The notes under the pieces are model-generated. The model worked only from the letters and a program-made list of their open reading frames with translations, searched no databases and was not told the DNA's origin. Position numbers and translations under genes: made by a program. Positions 21,481 through 32,350 of a DNA stretch of 64,000 nucleotides are shown piece by piece. Within the stretch, counting starts at the first letter, position 1. The number at the start of each line of letters is the position of its first letter. This DNA comes from Pegoplata infirma (taxonomy: Eukaryota > Arthropoda > Insecta > Diptera > Anthomyiidae): NCBI GenBank assembly GCA_963921195.1, contig OY992537.1, positions 32,776,410 through 32,840,409 on the forward strand, written 5' to 3'.

Positions 21481-22147
21481 TATACACTCCAACCACAGTA
21501 TGGGGGTATACTCACTTTGTCATTACGTGTGTAACACATCGAAATAACGGTCGGGGACCCCAAAAAGTATATATAATATTGATCCATTATAGAATCTAAG
21601 ACATTCTAGCGATGTCCGTCCGTCCGTCTGTAGAAATAACGATGCAGTCCAAACAAAAAGAGCTAGACCCCTGAAATTGGGCAAGAATATCTCTTATGTT
21701 ACTGTTAAGGTTAAGTTCGAAGATGGGCAAAATCGGAACAGGGGAAAAAAGTTCCCCCTTGAAGAACTAAAACGACCCCTGAAAAATACGATATTTTTAC
21801 GAGTTTTTTTTAATCTTTGCTCAACAAATGTAACATTTGTATGCCATATTATGTTCATAGACCTGCGCTTGGACCAAGGGGGTTCGAAAATTAGATTTTT
21901 TCAGGCTGCCCCCTTTTGGGGGCGTGGTTATAGAAATTAATTTAGAATAACGATAAAAATTTATTATTTAAGCGAAAATCTCATAAACAAATAATTTGTT
22001 AACATATATAGCGGGGATACAGGTGTCCCCCACCAACTCCGCCGACCCCCCCACCAAAAAAAGGTCGCCCCTGCGATTTATTTTTTATTTTAAACGTATT
22101 GGAGGGTATGAAAGATTCGGCACAGCCGAATTTAACACCCTTACTTG
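21481..22147 (+). mobile_element. HINE family C, copy 2
   Basis: Starts TATACACTCCAACCACAGTA with GGGGGTATACTCACTTTGTC, has a short GTCC run at ~21,616, and the family-C interior (AAAGTTCCCCCTTGAAGAAC). It ends ATTGGAGGGTATGAAAGATT, the hairpin ATTCGGCACAGCCGAAT and CCTTACTTG. The ORF at 21,677-21,940 is broken in other C copies, so I do not call it a gene. Confidence 0.82.
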
Positions 22148-22164
22148 TTACTATTTGTTTTTTT

Positions 22165-22465
22165 TTCTATGGGAGGTGGGCGTAGAAGTGGGCGGGTCAG
22201 GTATATATTTTCAGGAGCCCATTCTACAATTAAAATATTTATTTTTTGTGAAAATTTAGTTGATAAATTAAAAATCAAGTGAGTTATGTCACTTTTTTAA
22301 TACAAGTTGTATGGGAAGTGGGCGTAAAAGTGGGCGGATATTTTTCAAATTTCACACAAATGATTCTGAGTGTTTAAAAATGATATGTGCCAAAAAACAA
22401 TGCAGTATGTCAAAATTTAATTTTCACTTTGTATGGGAGGTGGGCGTAAAAGTGGGCGGATCATT
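22165..22465 (+). repeat. Tandem ~130-bp repeat with GGTGGGCGTAAAAGTGGGCG
   Basis: TATGGGAGGTGGGCGTAGAA, TATGGGAAGTGGGCGTAAAA and TATGGGAGGTGGGCGTAAAA start at about 22,170, 22,310 and 22,430, each followed by GTGGGCGG. They are GC-rich islands in AT-rich DNA. Probably part of a larger Helitron-type element; not assigned. Confidence 0.65.
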
Positions 22466-22703
22466 TTGATTTTTGCATTTTTTTCTTGATTCAAACAAAA
22501 AATGCCTATGTGCCAAGTTTCATTGTCCTTCGACAACTTCTTCTATTTTTAGCCGCTCGTTCTATGAAAATCAACCAATGTGCGCCGTCCCATCAAATTT
22601 AAATTTTCGAATTTCATGTCGTAATACCTGCCAAACAAAAAATTTTGCAAGGTCATCTTCAGTCGGCAACCAGCGATCAAAGTTGAAAAAAATTAAGTAT
22701 TTC

Positions 22704-24381
22704 GACCAAAATTTATGTCCGCATTTATTTATCAAATCCGTTTCAAAAATTCGGAAATTTGGCGCATTTTAATGGAAAAATATTTTAAAAATTCTAAAAC
22801 AGCGATTTTGGTCCACAGATGCTTATTTTAAAACATAAAATATTTTTATACCCTCCACTCTAGTGATAGAGGGTATATATAAGTTTGTCATTCCGTTTGT
22901 AACACCTCGAAATATTGGTCTAGGACCCCATAAAGTATATATATTTATGATCCTCGATCGATTTTAAGTCGATCTACCAATGTCCGTCCGTCCGTCCGTC
23001 CGTCCGTCTGTCTGTCTGTCTGTCTGTCCGTAGAAAACACGCTAACTTTTGAAAGACTTTACAGAGGCTACTGAAGTTTGGCATATATGTTTGTCATTTA
23101 CCTGGTCAGGTTGGTATTGCAATCCAGCCAAATCGGTCCAGTGGTTCAAAAGTTATGAGCAAAAGAGTAAATTTCGGCAAGGGTGTTTCGCGCATTTACG
23201 AGATAAAAAACACGATAATTTTCGAAAGACAATAATGAGACTAATGAAGCTTGGCATGTATCTTTGCCGTTCCCCGGGTCTGTTTGGTTTTAAATTTCAG
23301 CTCAATCGGTCCAGTGGTTCAAAAGTTACAAGCAAAACCCTGAATTTCAAATTAGTTTCATCTAAAATGCCACGTGTTTTAATAAATTTTAAAAGCATTG
23401 GTGGTAACTAAACAGTGCTTTTCAAACTTGTTTAAATTTAAAGCAATGCTTTTTAAACTTGTTTAGTTTAAAAAGCATTGGTAACTTAAAAACCACACTC
23501 GAAAAAAATTTTACACTCAAAAAAAAAATTTTACACTCAAAAAAAAAATGTACACAAAAAAAAATATTTTTTTTTTTTTTCAAAAATTACAATATTTTGT
23601 GTACATACGTACGTGCATTCACTCAGAAATATTTTTACAGTAAAAAAAACATTACACTCGAAAAAAATTTTACACTCAAAAAAAAATAGTAATTTTTTTT
23701 TTTAAATGACAAAAAAAGAGTTTTTTACTCAAAATAAAATATTTCTAATCAAAATTGTTACTTTTTTCACGTTAAAAAATGTACTACCCTTTAAAAAAAT
23801 GCATTGTGGAGGGTATTCATAGATTCGGCAAAGTCGAATTTAACTTTTCTACTTGTTTTTATCCAAATTGGTCTTAAAAGTTGAAAAATGTTAAGTGTGT
23901 TATCTAAAAAATATTAAAAAAATATAAAAACATTATTTTGGTCCGAACATACTGATCAGCATCTGTGGAACAAAATCGCAGATCAGCATTTTTGGACCAA
24001 AATCGCGTTTTTATATTTTTTTAGATAACATAATTACTATTATCCAAATTTTGTTATCTAAAAAATATAAAAAAAAATATATAAAAATACGATTTTGGTC
24101 CGAAAATGCTTATTAGCATCTGTGGACCAAAATCGCAGATAAGCATTTTTGGACCAAAATCGCGTTTTCATATTTTTTTAATATTTTTTAGATAACACAC
24201 GTAACATTTTCCAACTTTTGAAATCAATTTGGATAAAAAAATAATTTTGAGGTTGAAAAATCAGTATCTGTGTACCAAAATTGCGGTTTTGGATTTTTTT
24301 AATATATTTCCAATATAGAATGCAAAATTTCCGAATTTTTAAGCCGGATTTTGTCAAAAAATTCGGACATGGATTTTGGTC
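22704..24381. repeat. Foldback split by HINE-A copy 4
   Basis: The left arm (22,704-22,846; GACCAAAATTTATGTCCGCA, AAAAATTCGGAAATTTGGCG, GCGATTTTGGTCCACAGATG) is the imperfect complement of 24,240-24,381. The interior, 23,868-24,236, is itself palindromic, with GATTTTGGTCC and GGACCAAAATCGC repeated several times and GATCAGCATCTGTGG. The HINE occupies 22,847-23,855. Confidence 0.78.
22847..23855 (+). mobile_element. HINE family A, copy 3 (inside foldback)
   Basis: Complete: head ATACCCTCCACTCTAGTGAT, GTCC/GTCT tract at ~22,983-23,028, two internal modules (both with CCAGTGGTTCAAAAGTTA), ACACTCAAAAAA repeats and 3' end ATTCGGCAAAGTCGAAT then CTACTTG. The loop of the 3' hairpin differs by one base from the usual GCCAAGT. 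Confidence 0.87.
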
Positions 24382-24469
24382 AAAACAAAATTACCATAAA
24401 AAAGTACCTGTATCCAAAAAAGAAAAATAAAATTGAATCTTGATCCAAAATTGGTTAATGAAAACTAAT

Positions 24470-24706
24470 TCAGAAAAAAATTTTGATGAAAAAAAATTTT
24501 GAATGAAAAAAAATGTTTTTGCTGAAAAGAAAAATTGTTTGATATAAAAAAAAATTATGAAAAAAAAAAATTTATGAAGAAAAAAAATTTTTGATGAGAA
24601 AAAAATTGATAAAAAAAATAGATATAATAAAAAATTTGAAAAAAAAAAAATTTGATAAAAAAAAAAATTATGAAAAAAAAAATTTAGAAAAAAAAAATTA
24701 TGAAAA
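24470..24706 (+). repeat. TTGATGAAAAAA array, left piece
   Basis: A-rich array of a composite unit, cut by HINE-C copy 3. The 167-codon minus-strand frame at 24,391-24,894 runs through this array and the Helitron end; its Phe-rich composition and lack of domains argue against a gene. Confidence 0.75.
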
Positions 24707-25230
24707 ACAAGTGAGAGTGTTACATTCGCCTGTGCCGAATCTTTTATACCCTCCAAAATGTATAAAAACAATATATAAAAAATCCAGGGGCGTCTTTCTT
24801 TTTTTTGGGGGGGGGTGTGAGACTTTAGGGGCACCATCCCCTTGCGATTTTGAACTTTTTCTAAGATAAGAATGCATTTGCATTTGCTTAGCAAAAGTAC
24901 AAAAAACCCTGCAAAAAATGCGGTTTTTCTAATGTTGGTTTAGTTCTCCAAGGGGGAACTTGTTTCCCCTTAGTCCGATTTTTTCCATTTCCGAACTTAA
25001 CCTGCCTAGGAATATAAGACATATTCGTGCCAAACTTCGGAAGTCTAGCTCTTTTATTCTGGACTGTATCGTGTCCTCTACAGACGGACAGACGGACGGA
25101 CGGACGGACATCGCTAGAATGTCTTAGAATCGATCAGTGATCAATAAAATATATACTTTATGGGGTCCTAGACTGATATTTCGATGCGTTACACACGGAA
25201 TGACAAAGTGAGTGGTTGGAGGGTATAAAA
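24707..25230 (-). mobile_element. HINE family C, copy 3
   Basis: Minus strand: head at the right (TTGGAGGGTATAAAAATT at 25,217-25,230, GCGTTACACACGGAATGACA), (GGAC)n at ~25,083-25,108, and the 3' end at the left (AACAAGTGAGAGTGTTACAT, hairpin GCCTGTGCCGAATC). It splits a composite unit whose array continues on both sides. Confidence 0.83.
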
Positions 25231-25450
25231 ATTAAAAAAAAATTATGACAAAAAAGGTTTAAAAAAAACTTTATGAAAAAAAAAAAATTGATGAAAAAAC
25301 AAAAAAATATTGATGAAAAAAAAAAATTATGAAAAAAAAACATTTGAAAAAAAAAAATTTGGAAAAGAAAATGTTATGAAAAAAAAATTTGATAAAAAAA
25401 AAAAATAAATAAAAAAAAATTTTCTGAAAAAAAATTTTATGAAAATTTTT
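25231..25450 (+). repeat. TTGATGAAAAAA array, right piece
   Basis: Continuation of the array after the HINE-C insertion, leading into the tail module. Confidence 0.75.
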
Positions 25451-25690
25451 TTTTTTTTGTTGAAAAATAATTATGTTACTTTTTTCACCAGCTGCTGAAA
25501 AACTAGTTTATTCACCACGAGGTGAATTATTATCCAAGTTACAAACCCAAGTTACTAAAATTTTTGGTTTTAAATAAATTAAAATAGTAATTATTATTTT
25601 CTTTTTCGTTGATTGTTAGCTAATATAGGCAAACTGAGGTGGAGTTCTGCAACTTTTTTTAAATTAGACACCAGACTAAAAACATTATCA
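25450..25690 (+). repeat. Twin-hairpin tail module (copy 4)
   Basis: TTCACCAGCTGCTGAA (one stem mismatch) and TTCACCACGAGGTGAA, then the conserved tail through AGACACCAGACTAAAAAC. Confidence 0.82.
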
Positions 25691-25743
25691 TGTTAAAAAA
25701 AAATTCTGTGTGTAATTTACAATTCAATTTTAATTTTTTGACT

Positions 25744-27259
25744 CACTCAAAAAAGTTTTACAGTAACTATTTGCTGTTTTTCAAAAAGTTTTTAGTTTAA
25801 GTTGTTTTAAACTTTTAATCGGTTGTTTTTCAAGGAAACTAAAATATTGAATGATTTATGCAGTTGTTAAAAATATAAACTTTAAACTTTACGGAAAAAC
25901 ATTTTTATCAGTTTAATTATGTGTGACTGATTATACCGCATAATTTTACCAAAGTACGGTTTTTGTAGTTTGTTATTCAAACAAAAATATTTTTATTAAA
26001 AGTTTGAAGTTTGTTCAATCAGCTAATTGGGCCTATATTTGTTAATGTAAATAAAATACTTTCTTTACATATTTCTCCCAACGTTTCGTCAATTATTTTT
26101 TGACATCCTCAGGGGTTTGTAAATTTTCAACTTATTTTCACATTGAATTTATAATTTTATACATTTTACATAAAACAAAAAACATTTAACCCAAAAAAAT
26201 AAATTAAAAACACAGCTTAAAAATTAATATCACAGTTCGTTTAATTATATTGCAACACTATAACTTGAGTTTATATTGTCAGTGTCTTCCTTTTTGTTCA
26301 TTGTATATATATATTTTTACTCCACAAAATAAAAAATTGTAAACAGTTAAAAATACTGAAATATCATTTGAAGGGCTTATTGTAAAAACTCGATAAGCAA
26401 CATTTCATTTTAAGGTGGTTTTTGACTTTAAACTTTTGATATAATGTAGAAAACAGATCTTTTGAAGAACTTTCATACTCAAGATACCTGTACGGATGGT
26501 TTAAGCAAGACTCCTGCCAAAAATCTGTCAATGGAACATCAGTAGAAGGCGAAAAACAACAAAAAATAAAATGTTGCTTATCAAGTTTTTTCAGTAAGCC
26601 CTTCATTTGTTTTTACGGAATGCTTAGTCATTTATTAAAGTTTCAAAATAACTGAAAAAGAATGTTGTTTCAAATGAAATATAAGTAGTCCGTTTTTTAT
26701 AAGGAAAAACTATTGTTTTAAACGTTTTTTCAGTTGAATTTTTTTTGAACATTTTTTTTGGAGAAAAGTTTGTAACTTTTTTTTTGCTACCTCCTATTTG
26801 ACAAGAATTTCTTGTAAATTAACAACTTTTTTACCGATAGTATTGTAATTTTACAAGCTTGTTACCAATAAAATTGTAAATTTAAAATTTTTTTGACGCG
26901 ATCAAATTTACAAGAAGGTTTCGTAACTTTACTAGATTTTTTGCTACCTCCTATTTTACGAGAGTCCTTTGTAAAAATTAGGAGCTTTTTTGTAATTTTA
27001 CAAGATTATTACCAAAAAAATTTTAAATTTACAACTTTTTTGGCGAAATAAAACTTACAAGGAATTCTCGTAAATTTACTAGATTTTTTTTTTGTAAAAA
27101 AACCTTGAAAAAGTGTAAAATTACAAGAAAAACTATAAAATTTCAAAAAAAAATGTAAATTTTATTATTTGTGAAAAAGCAAGGAAAACTATCATATATT
27201 GGTAAAATGGGATTACGAGAATTTTTCTAGTAATTTGACAAGGTTTTTTATGTGTAGTG
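25744..27259. mobile_element. Possible CACT-ended TIR element, degraded
   Basis: The left end CACTCAAAAAAGTTTTACAG is seen at 25,744 and the right end TGACAAGGTTTTTTATGTGT then AGTG at ~27,259. The last ~500 bases match the TTTTACGAG family (TTGCTACCTCCTATTTTACG, TTACAAGCTTGTTACC). The middle does not match, and contains a phrase CCCAACGTTTCGTCAATTAT...GACATCCTCAGGGG (26,074-26,116) like phrases I associate with Penelope-like element termini (memory, unverified). The two ends may not belong together. Confidence 0.4.
26371..26603. repeat. 233-bp inverted-repeat element with CATTTG flanks
   Basis: The left arm AAGGGCTTATTGTAAAAACT and GATAAGCAACATTTCATTTT pairs with ATGTTGCTTATCAAGTTTTT and CAGTAAGCCCTT. 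Direct repeats CATTTG flank it at 26,365-26,370 and 26,604-26,609. The frame at 26,364-26,606 covers exactly this element and is considered spurious. Confidence 0.72.
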
Positions 27260-27296
27260 TAATTAAACTAGTTATCATTTATTCCCAAAGAGGAAG

Positions 27297-27430
27297 GTGT
27301 CCCCCCACAAACCGGCTGAACCCCTCCAACCCAAAAAAAAACGTTCCTGCAAAAATATTTTTTAAACTTTTTTAACATTTTGAACGATATTAAAGATTCG
27401 ACCCAGCCGAATTTAACACTACTCTAACTT
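27297..27430 (+). mobile_element. HINE family C, 3' fragment
   Basis: GAGGAAGGTGTCCCCCCACA, then GATATTAAAGATTCGACCCAG with CCGAATTTAACAC. Only the last ~130 bases of the element remain. Confidence 0.65.
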
Positions 27431-27447
27431 ATTTAACTATCGCATTA

Positions 27448-28282
27448 TTTTTATACCCTCCACTCTAGTGACACCTCGAAATATTGGTCTAGGACCCCAT
27501 GATCCTCGATCGATTTTAAGACGATCTAGCGATGTCCGCCCGTCCGTTCGTCCGTCTGTGCGTCTGTCTTCTGTCTGTCTGTTGAAAACACGCTAAATTT
27601 TGAAAGACTTTACGGAGGCTCCAGAAGTTTGGCATAAATGTTGGGCATTTACCTGGTCAGTTTGGTGTTGCAAACCAGCGAAATCGGTCCAGTGGTTTAA
27701 AAGTTATAAGCAAATGAGTGAATTTCGGCAAGGGTTTTTCTGGAATTTACGAGATAAAACACACGGTAACTTTCGAACGGCAATTCTGAGGGTGCTGAAG
27801 TGTGACATATATATTTGCCGTTCCTCTGGTTCAGTTCGTTTTAAATTTCAGCCAAATTGGCCCAGTGGTTCAAAAGTTATTAGGAAAACGGTAAATTTCA
27901 GATTAGTTTTACCTTAAATTCACGTGTTGAAAACCCGTTAAACATGTTTTAAAAATATTTGTGAGTCACAAAAATATTTTACAAGGTATTTTTGTCACTC
28001 AAAAATATTTTGACACTAAAACAAAAAATATACACTTAAAAAAAAATATACACTTAAAAAAAAAATTACACTCAAAAAAAATTTTACACTCAAAAAAAAA
28101 TTTAGTAAATTATTTTTATTTTTTTCAAAAATTACTAAAAAGAAGTTTTTTTACACAAAACAAAATATTTCTAACCAAAAATTTTATTTTTTTCACGTTA
28201 GAAAATTTACTATCACTTAAAAAGAGCATTGTGGAGGGTATTCATAGATTCGGCCAAGTCGAATTTAACTTTTCTACTTGTT
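27448..28282 (+). mobile_element. HINE family A, copy 4, with head deletions
   Basis: The head lacks ~37 bases (CACTCTAGTG runs straight into ACACCTCGAAAT) and a further ~15 bases before ATGATCCTCGATCG. The GTCC/GTCT run is short and broken. The internal modules, ACACTCAAAAAA tract and 3' end (ATTCGGCCAAGTCGAAT, CTACTTG) are present. The 105-codon frame at 27,600-27,917 appears in several A copies only because they are similar; copy 1 has a stop in it. Confidence 0.85.
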
Positions 28283-28455
28283 TTTACCTTAAATGCAATT
28301 TGATAAAAAAAGTTATTTCTAAAAAAACATTTTTTTTTTTTGAATTTTGTAGAATTTTTTTGTTGTTAGAAAAAATACATTTACTTAAAAAGGGCTTTGC
28401 TGAGCGTATTTATGGATTTGGTCAAGTCGAATTAAACGGATCTACGTTATTTTTT
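28283..28455 (+). mobile_element. Degenerate second HINE-A 3' end
   Basis: AGGGCTTTGCTGAGCGTATT, ATGGATTTGGTCAAGTCGAA and TCTACGTTATTTT repeat the end of the copy just upstream in worn form, perhaps an end duplication or read-through product. Confidence 0.55.
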
Positions 28456-28459
28456 ATTT

Positions 28460-29590
28460 GTCAAAAAAGTGACTCCCCTTAAAACCATATGATTTCATTT
28501 AGATTTTTATCAAAACAATCAAACATTCAATAATGCCAAACAATGCTAAGTAAATTTTAACAAATTCAATTATATACTCCTACTCCAGTTTATCAGATCC
28601 TGTCAATGTTAAAGAGTGTGTCCCCCTTTTTTATTTCCTACTTAGTTTTTCTAATAAAAATGTCCTTTGTTACTGACCTTTTGTTTCGCTAGACCGCATA
28701 ATTTAATGTACATACTGTGTTATTTAGTCTTATTTTGTTTTATTTTGTTAACATATTTGACAGTAATTCTTAAAGGCACTTCACATCACTTCTATCCATC
28801 CATCTCGTATTCAGTGAAAGTTGTTTGACAAACCGACCAACAACCAACCACCACTAACAATAAGAGTCAGACAGGACTATAAATACAGGACATTGTATAT
28901 AAACCACAAGAACGAAAAAAAATGTGTATTATTTGTAATTCCGTTTAATTTAGGGAATAGAAATTGTATATTTAATGTTGAAATTTTTGTTCATTTCGTT
29001 TTAGCCCTCTTGTTTTGTATGTTTTTTGTTTATTTTTTGCTACTTTAATTTTATGCGAGTGTTGTGGAAAATTATATAAAATTTTTATCTAAATAGTAAT
29101 TATTTTATTTCACGCTCAATGTATTATTTTGGTCTTCTATTGTCATTATGACAAAATAATTTATTTTGTGGCTATTCTACTAGTTCGAGTGTCTGTATAA
29201 ATGAGTGACTGACTTTTCTGCCTCCCCTTCTATATATTTGATATTTGGTGGTATTATGGTCATTTTGTTTATGCCAAAAAATGTAGGGGGTGATTCGATG
29301 GTTTCATTTATTTTCAAAGTAGGGTAACACACGTGCCCTAGAGAGTTTTGTACAAAAGCGGAAAAAGGTGTACTTAAATTGTTATTGAAATTACTATGGT
29401 TTTAAATATAAATTTAATTAAAAAAAAAATATTTTTAATTGAAACAAATTATGAAAAAACTCAAAAAAAAAAAAAAAAAAATTTGCAGGGAACCTCAGGT
29501 CGAATTTGAATCATTAGTTAAGGTTTTAGGGTGTTCACCTCTTGTTTGTTATGATTTTTCTATAAAAACATCTCCAAATTTTAAAAATAT
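28460..29590. other. Less repetitive stretch, no gene assigned
   Basis: It contains CTATCCATCCATCTCG and ACCAACAACCAACCACCACT runs, but no element ends or domain-bearing frames (the frame at 28,821-29,048 has no recognisable motif). May be host DNA. Confidence 0.4.
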
Positions 29591-30033
29591 ATTCATATAA
29601 AAAAGGTTTTAGAACTAAGAATAATGTTTTTTTATATATTAAAAAATGTCTCCTTAAGAAAATCAAAATCATTTTTCTGATAGCAAAAGACCCAGATTCT
29701 GAAACCATTTTTCGATATAAGATTCAAGACATGTTTATTCCAAAAAAGTTTTCTGATTACTTAATTTTTCTGATTGTGAGTCATTTGCTATAGAGGAAGT
29801 TTATGATTCCGAGACATTATCCCAATAGAAAAATGCTGAGGTCCTGAGGAATTTTACTACAGAAAAGCTTTTAGAATTTATATTATTTTTGCTATAGAAA
29901 AATGTTCAGATTCTGCTACACTTTCATATAGAAAATTCTCAAATATAGCTAATTTTCCCAGATTTATTGAATTTGTTTGTATCCCACAGAAAACTTTTTT
30001 GTTCTTAAATGTTTTTTCTATTCTATTTTTCAA

Positions 30034-30682
30034 CACACAAAAAAAACCTTGTAAAATTACTAGAAAAAGTCCCGTAATCGCATTTTACCAATATTTGACA
30101 GTTTTCTTTGTTTTTTAACAAATAATATTCCATCACAACTTACGTTTTTTTTGTAATTTTACAGTTTTTCTTGTAATTTTACAAATATTCAAGATTTTTT
30201 ACAAAAAAAAATCTAGTAAATTTACGAATACATTTAATTTTCGATCGAAATTTAATTTTTTTTTGTAATTTTACAGTTTTTCTTGTAATTTTACAGTTTT
30301 TCTTGTAATTTTACAAATTTTCAAGGTTTTTTACAAAAAAAAAAAAATGGTGTGAATTTACGAGAATTTCTTATAAATTTTATTTCGCCAAAAAAGTTGT
30401 AAATTTATAATTTCATTGGTAAAAATCTTGTAAAATTACGAAATAGTTCGAAATTTTGCTAGGAATTCTCGTAAAATAGGAGGTAGCAAAAGTTCTAGTA
30501 AAATCACGAAACCTCCTTGTAAGTTTTATGGCGTCAAAAAAATTGTAAATTTACAATTGTATTGGCAAAAAGCTTGTAAAATTTTAAAATTATTGTAAAA
30601 TAACAAGGAATTCTTGTCAAATAAGAGGTAGCAAAATAAAGCTACAAACTTTTCTTGTAACTTTACAAGGTTTTTTTGAGTG
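30034..30682. mobile_element. TIR element, TTTTACGAG family
   Basis: Starts CACACAAAAAAAACCTTGTA (second T of CACTCAAAA lost) and ends TTTACAAGGTTTTTTTGAGTG-like at 30,682. The right flank begins TA, the left ends AA. The interior repeats TGTAATTTTACAGTTTTTCT three times and carries GGAGGTAGCAAAAG and TTACGAGAATT words as in 8,328-9,044. Confidence 0.75.
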
Positions 30683-31423
30683 TACAGAAAAAGTCTAAGA
30701 TACCGAAACGTTCTTTCTTCAAAAATTCCAGGTTTTGAAAAGCTTTTCTATAATGCTGTTTAGAATTTTTGAGGCAATTTCCCAGATTCTGACACATTTT
30801 TCTATATACAAGAATAGTTTTCTGAGACACTTTTCCTTAGAAAAGTTCTAAGATTCTCAAACATTTTCTGAGACATATTTCTCTCTCTGAGAATCTGAGA
30901 AATTTTTCTAACAAAAAAGTTTTAGATTCTAAACATTTTTCCTATAGAATAGGTTTCAGCTTCTAAGACATTTATTTTTTTAGAAAAAGTCTTATAGTCT
31001 GAGTCTCAGACATTTTCCTACAGAAAAAGTCTTAGATTCAAATAGAAATCAATTTAGAATCTAAAACACTTTCTCAATTTTTGGGAAATATTTCCAAAAA
31101 GTCTCAGATTCTGATGCATTTTTTATAGAAAATTTCTCAGATTTTAAGTCATTTTTTTTCTTTATACAAACTCACAAATTTTGAAACATTTTTGATCGAA
31201 AAGTCAGAGGTTTTTTATTCAAGGATTCTAAGATTTTTTTTGCTATAGAAAAGGGTTCTGGTTTTTCTATTAACAAGTCGTTGATTCTGAGACATATTGT
31301 AAATAAAATAATATCTTATACTAAAAATTTCAGGATCTGGACATTTTTTCAAAAGAAATAGTCTTAAATGCTGAGACTTTTTTAAATACAAAAAAATCTC
31401 AGATTCCGAGACATTTTTCCAAC

Positions 31424-31600
31424 ACTCAAAATAAAAACTCGGTCCAATAATCGAAAAAATCTGCTGAAAATAAACCCATATTAAGCCATATGAGAAAATC
31501 TGCTAAGACAGTAGAAAAATCTGGTAATTTTAGCTGAAAAATCTGCTGATTTTGGTTGAAAAAATGTTGATTTTGAACATTTAAAATATATTTTATTGAT
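31424..31600 (+). mobile_element. Fragment of CACTCAAAATAA TIR element
   Basis: CACTCAAAATAAAAACTCGG followed by AAAATCTGCTGAAAAT and more CTGCTGA words resembles the left part of the element at 36,771-37,426. No matching right end was found. Confidence 0.5.
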
Positions 31601-32350
31601 GTAAAAAAGACATTTTTTAATGCTCAAAATATTATAGAAAAGCGATTGTAAATTTTTTTGAGAATATTTTCTAAGTTTTAATATTTTTTATTATAATTTT
31701 ATATTTTTTTTCATTAAATCATTATTAAAAAAATAAGAAATATTTTTTGAAAAGAGGATAACTAAATATTTTTGTAAAATTACCAAAGAAATCTCCTTTT
31801 TTGTGTTATTTTTTTAAAATAAATGACAGAGAATTTAGTTAAAATATCAATTTCACTAATTTCCGCTAAAAGTTTGCAAATTTCAAACTAAAAGTAGTTT
31901 TAACTTTTTAATTTTAATATTTAATTTTAATTTTTCCTATAGAAAAATATTCTGAGACATTTTTCCGATAAAAAAAAATTTAGATTAAAAAATTTTTGAC
32001 ATTTTCATTGATAAAAATTCTCACATAATTTCCTTTTCTTTTTCTCATTCATTTTACTTCTCTTCTTCTCAGATTTTTTCGCAAGAAGAATTATTAGATT
32101 TTCTATATAAAAAATTTAAAAAATTTTTCCTATAAAAAAATTCTCAGATTTGAACGAAGTGAATAGTGAAATATTTTGTATAAAATATATTATTAGAATG
32201 ATAAATAAAACCCAGATTTAGCGGAACATGGACAAAGGTTGAGAATTTTACCCTAGCAAAACAAGTCGTTACAAGTCATATTTTTGTCAGGTTTTTCTTA
32301 CTAAAAACTTCTCAAAGTATTCCTACAGAAAAATTTTAAGATTTTCCATA

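Larger units (their letters stand above)
29600..32350 (-). repeat. Array of ~35-bp TCTGAGACATTTTTCTATAGAAAAA units
   Basis: Dozens of worn copies of CAGATTCTGAGACATTTTTC then TATAGAAAAAG. The unit combines two small palindromes (CTCAGA-n-TCTGAG and TTTTTCTATAGAAAAA). The same unit, in the opposite orientation, fills 41.6-43.2 kb and the hAT-like MITE at 47.2-49.0 kb. A TIR element (30,034-30,682) and a possible element start (31,424) interrupt it. Confidence 0.75.

Noticed and set aside
24391..24894. 167-codon minus-strand open frame, longest of the AT-rich frames
   Set aside because: It runs through the TTGATGAAAA array and the 3' end of HINE-C copy 3; Phe-rich low complexity, no domain, not shared with other copies.
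27961..28482. 173-codon plus-strand open frame
   Set aside because: It consists of ACACTCAAAAAA repeat translation (Lys/His/Leu/Ser) and the HINE-A 3' ends; not a gene.
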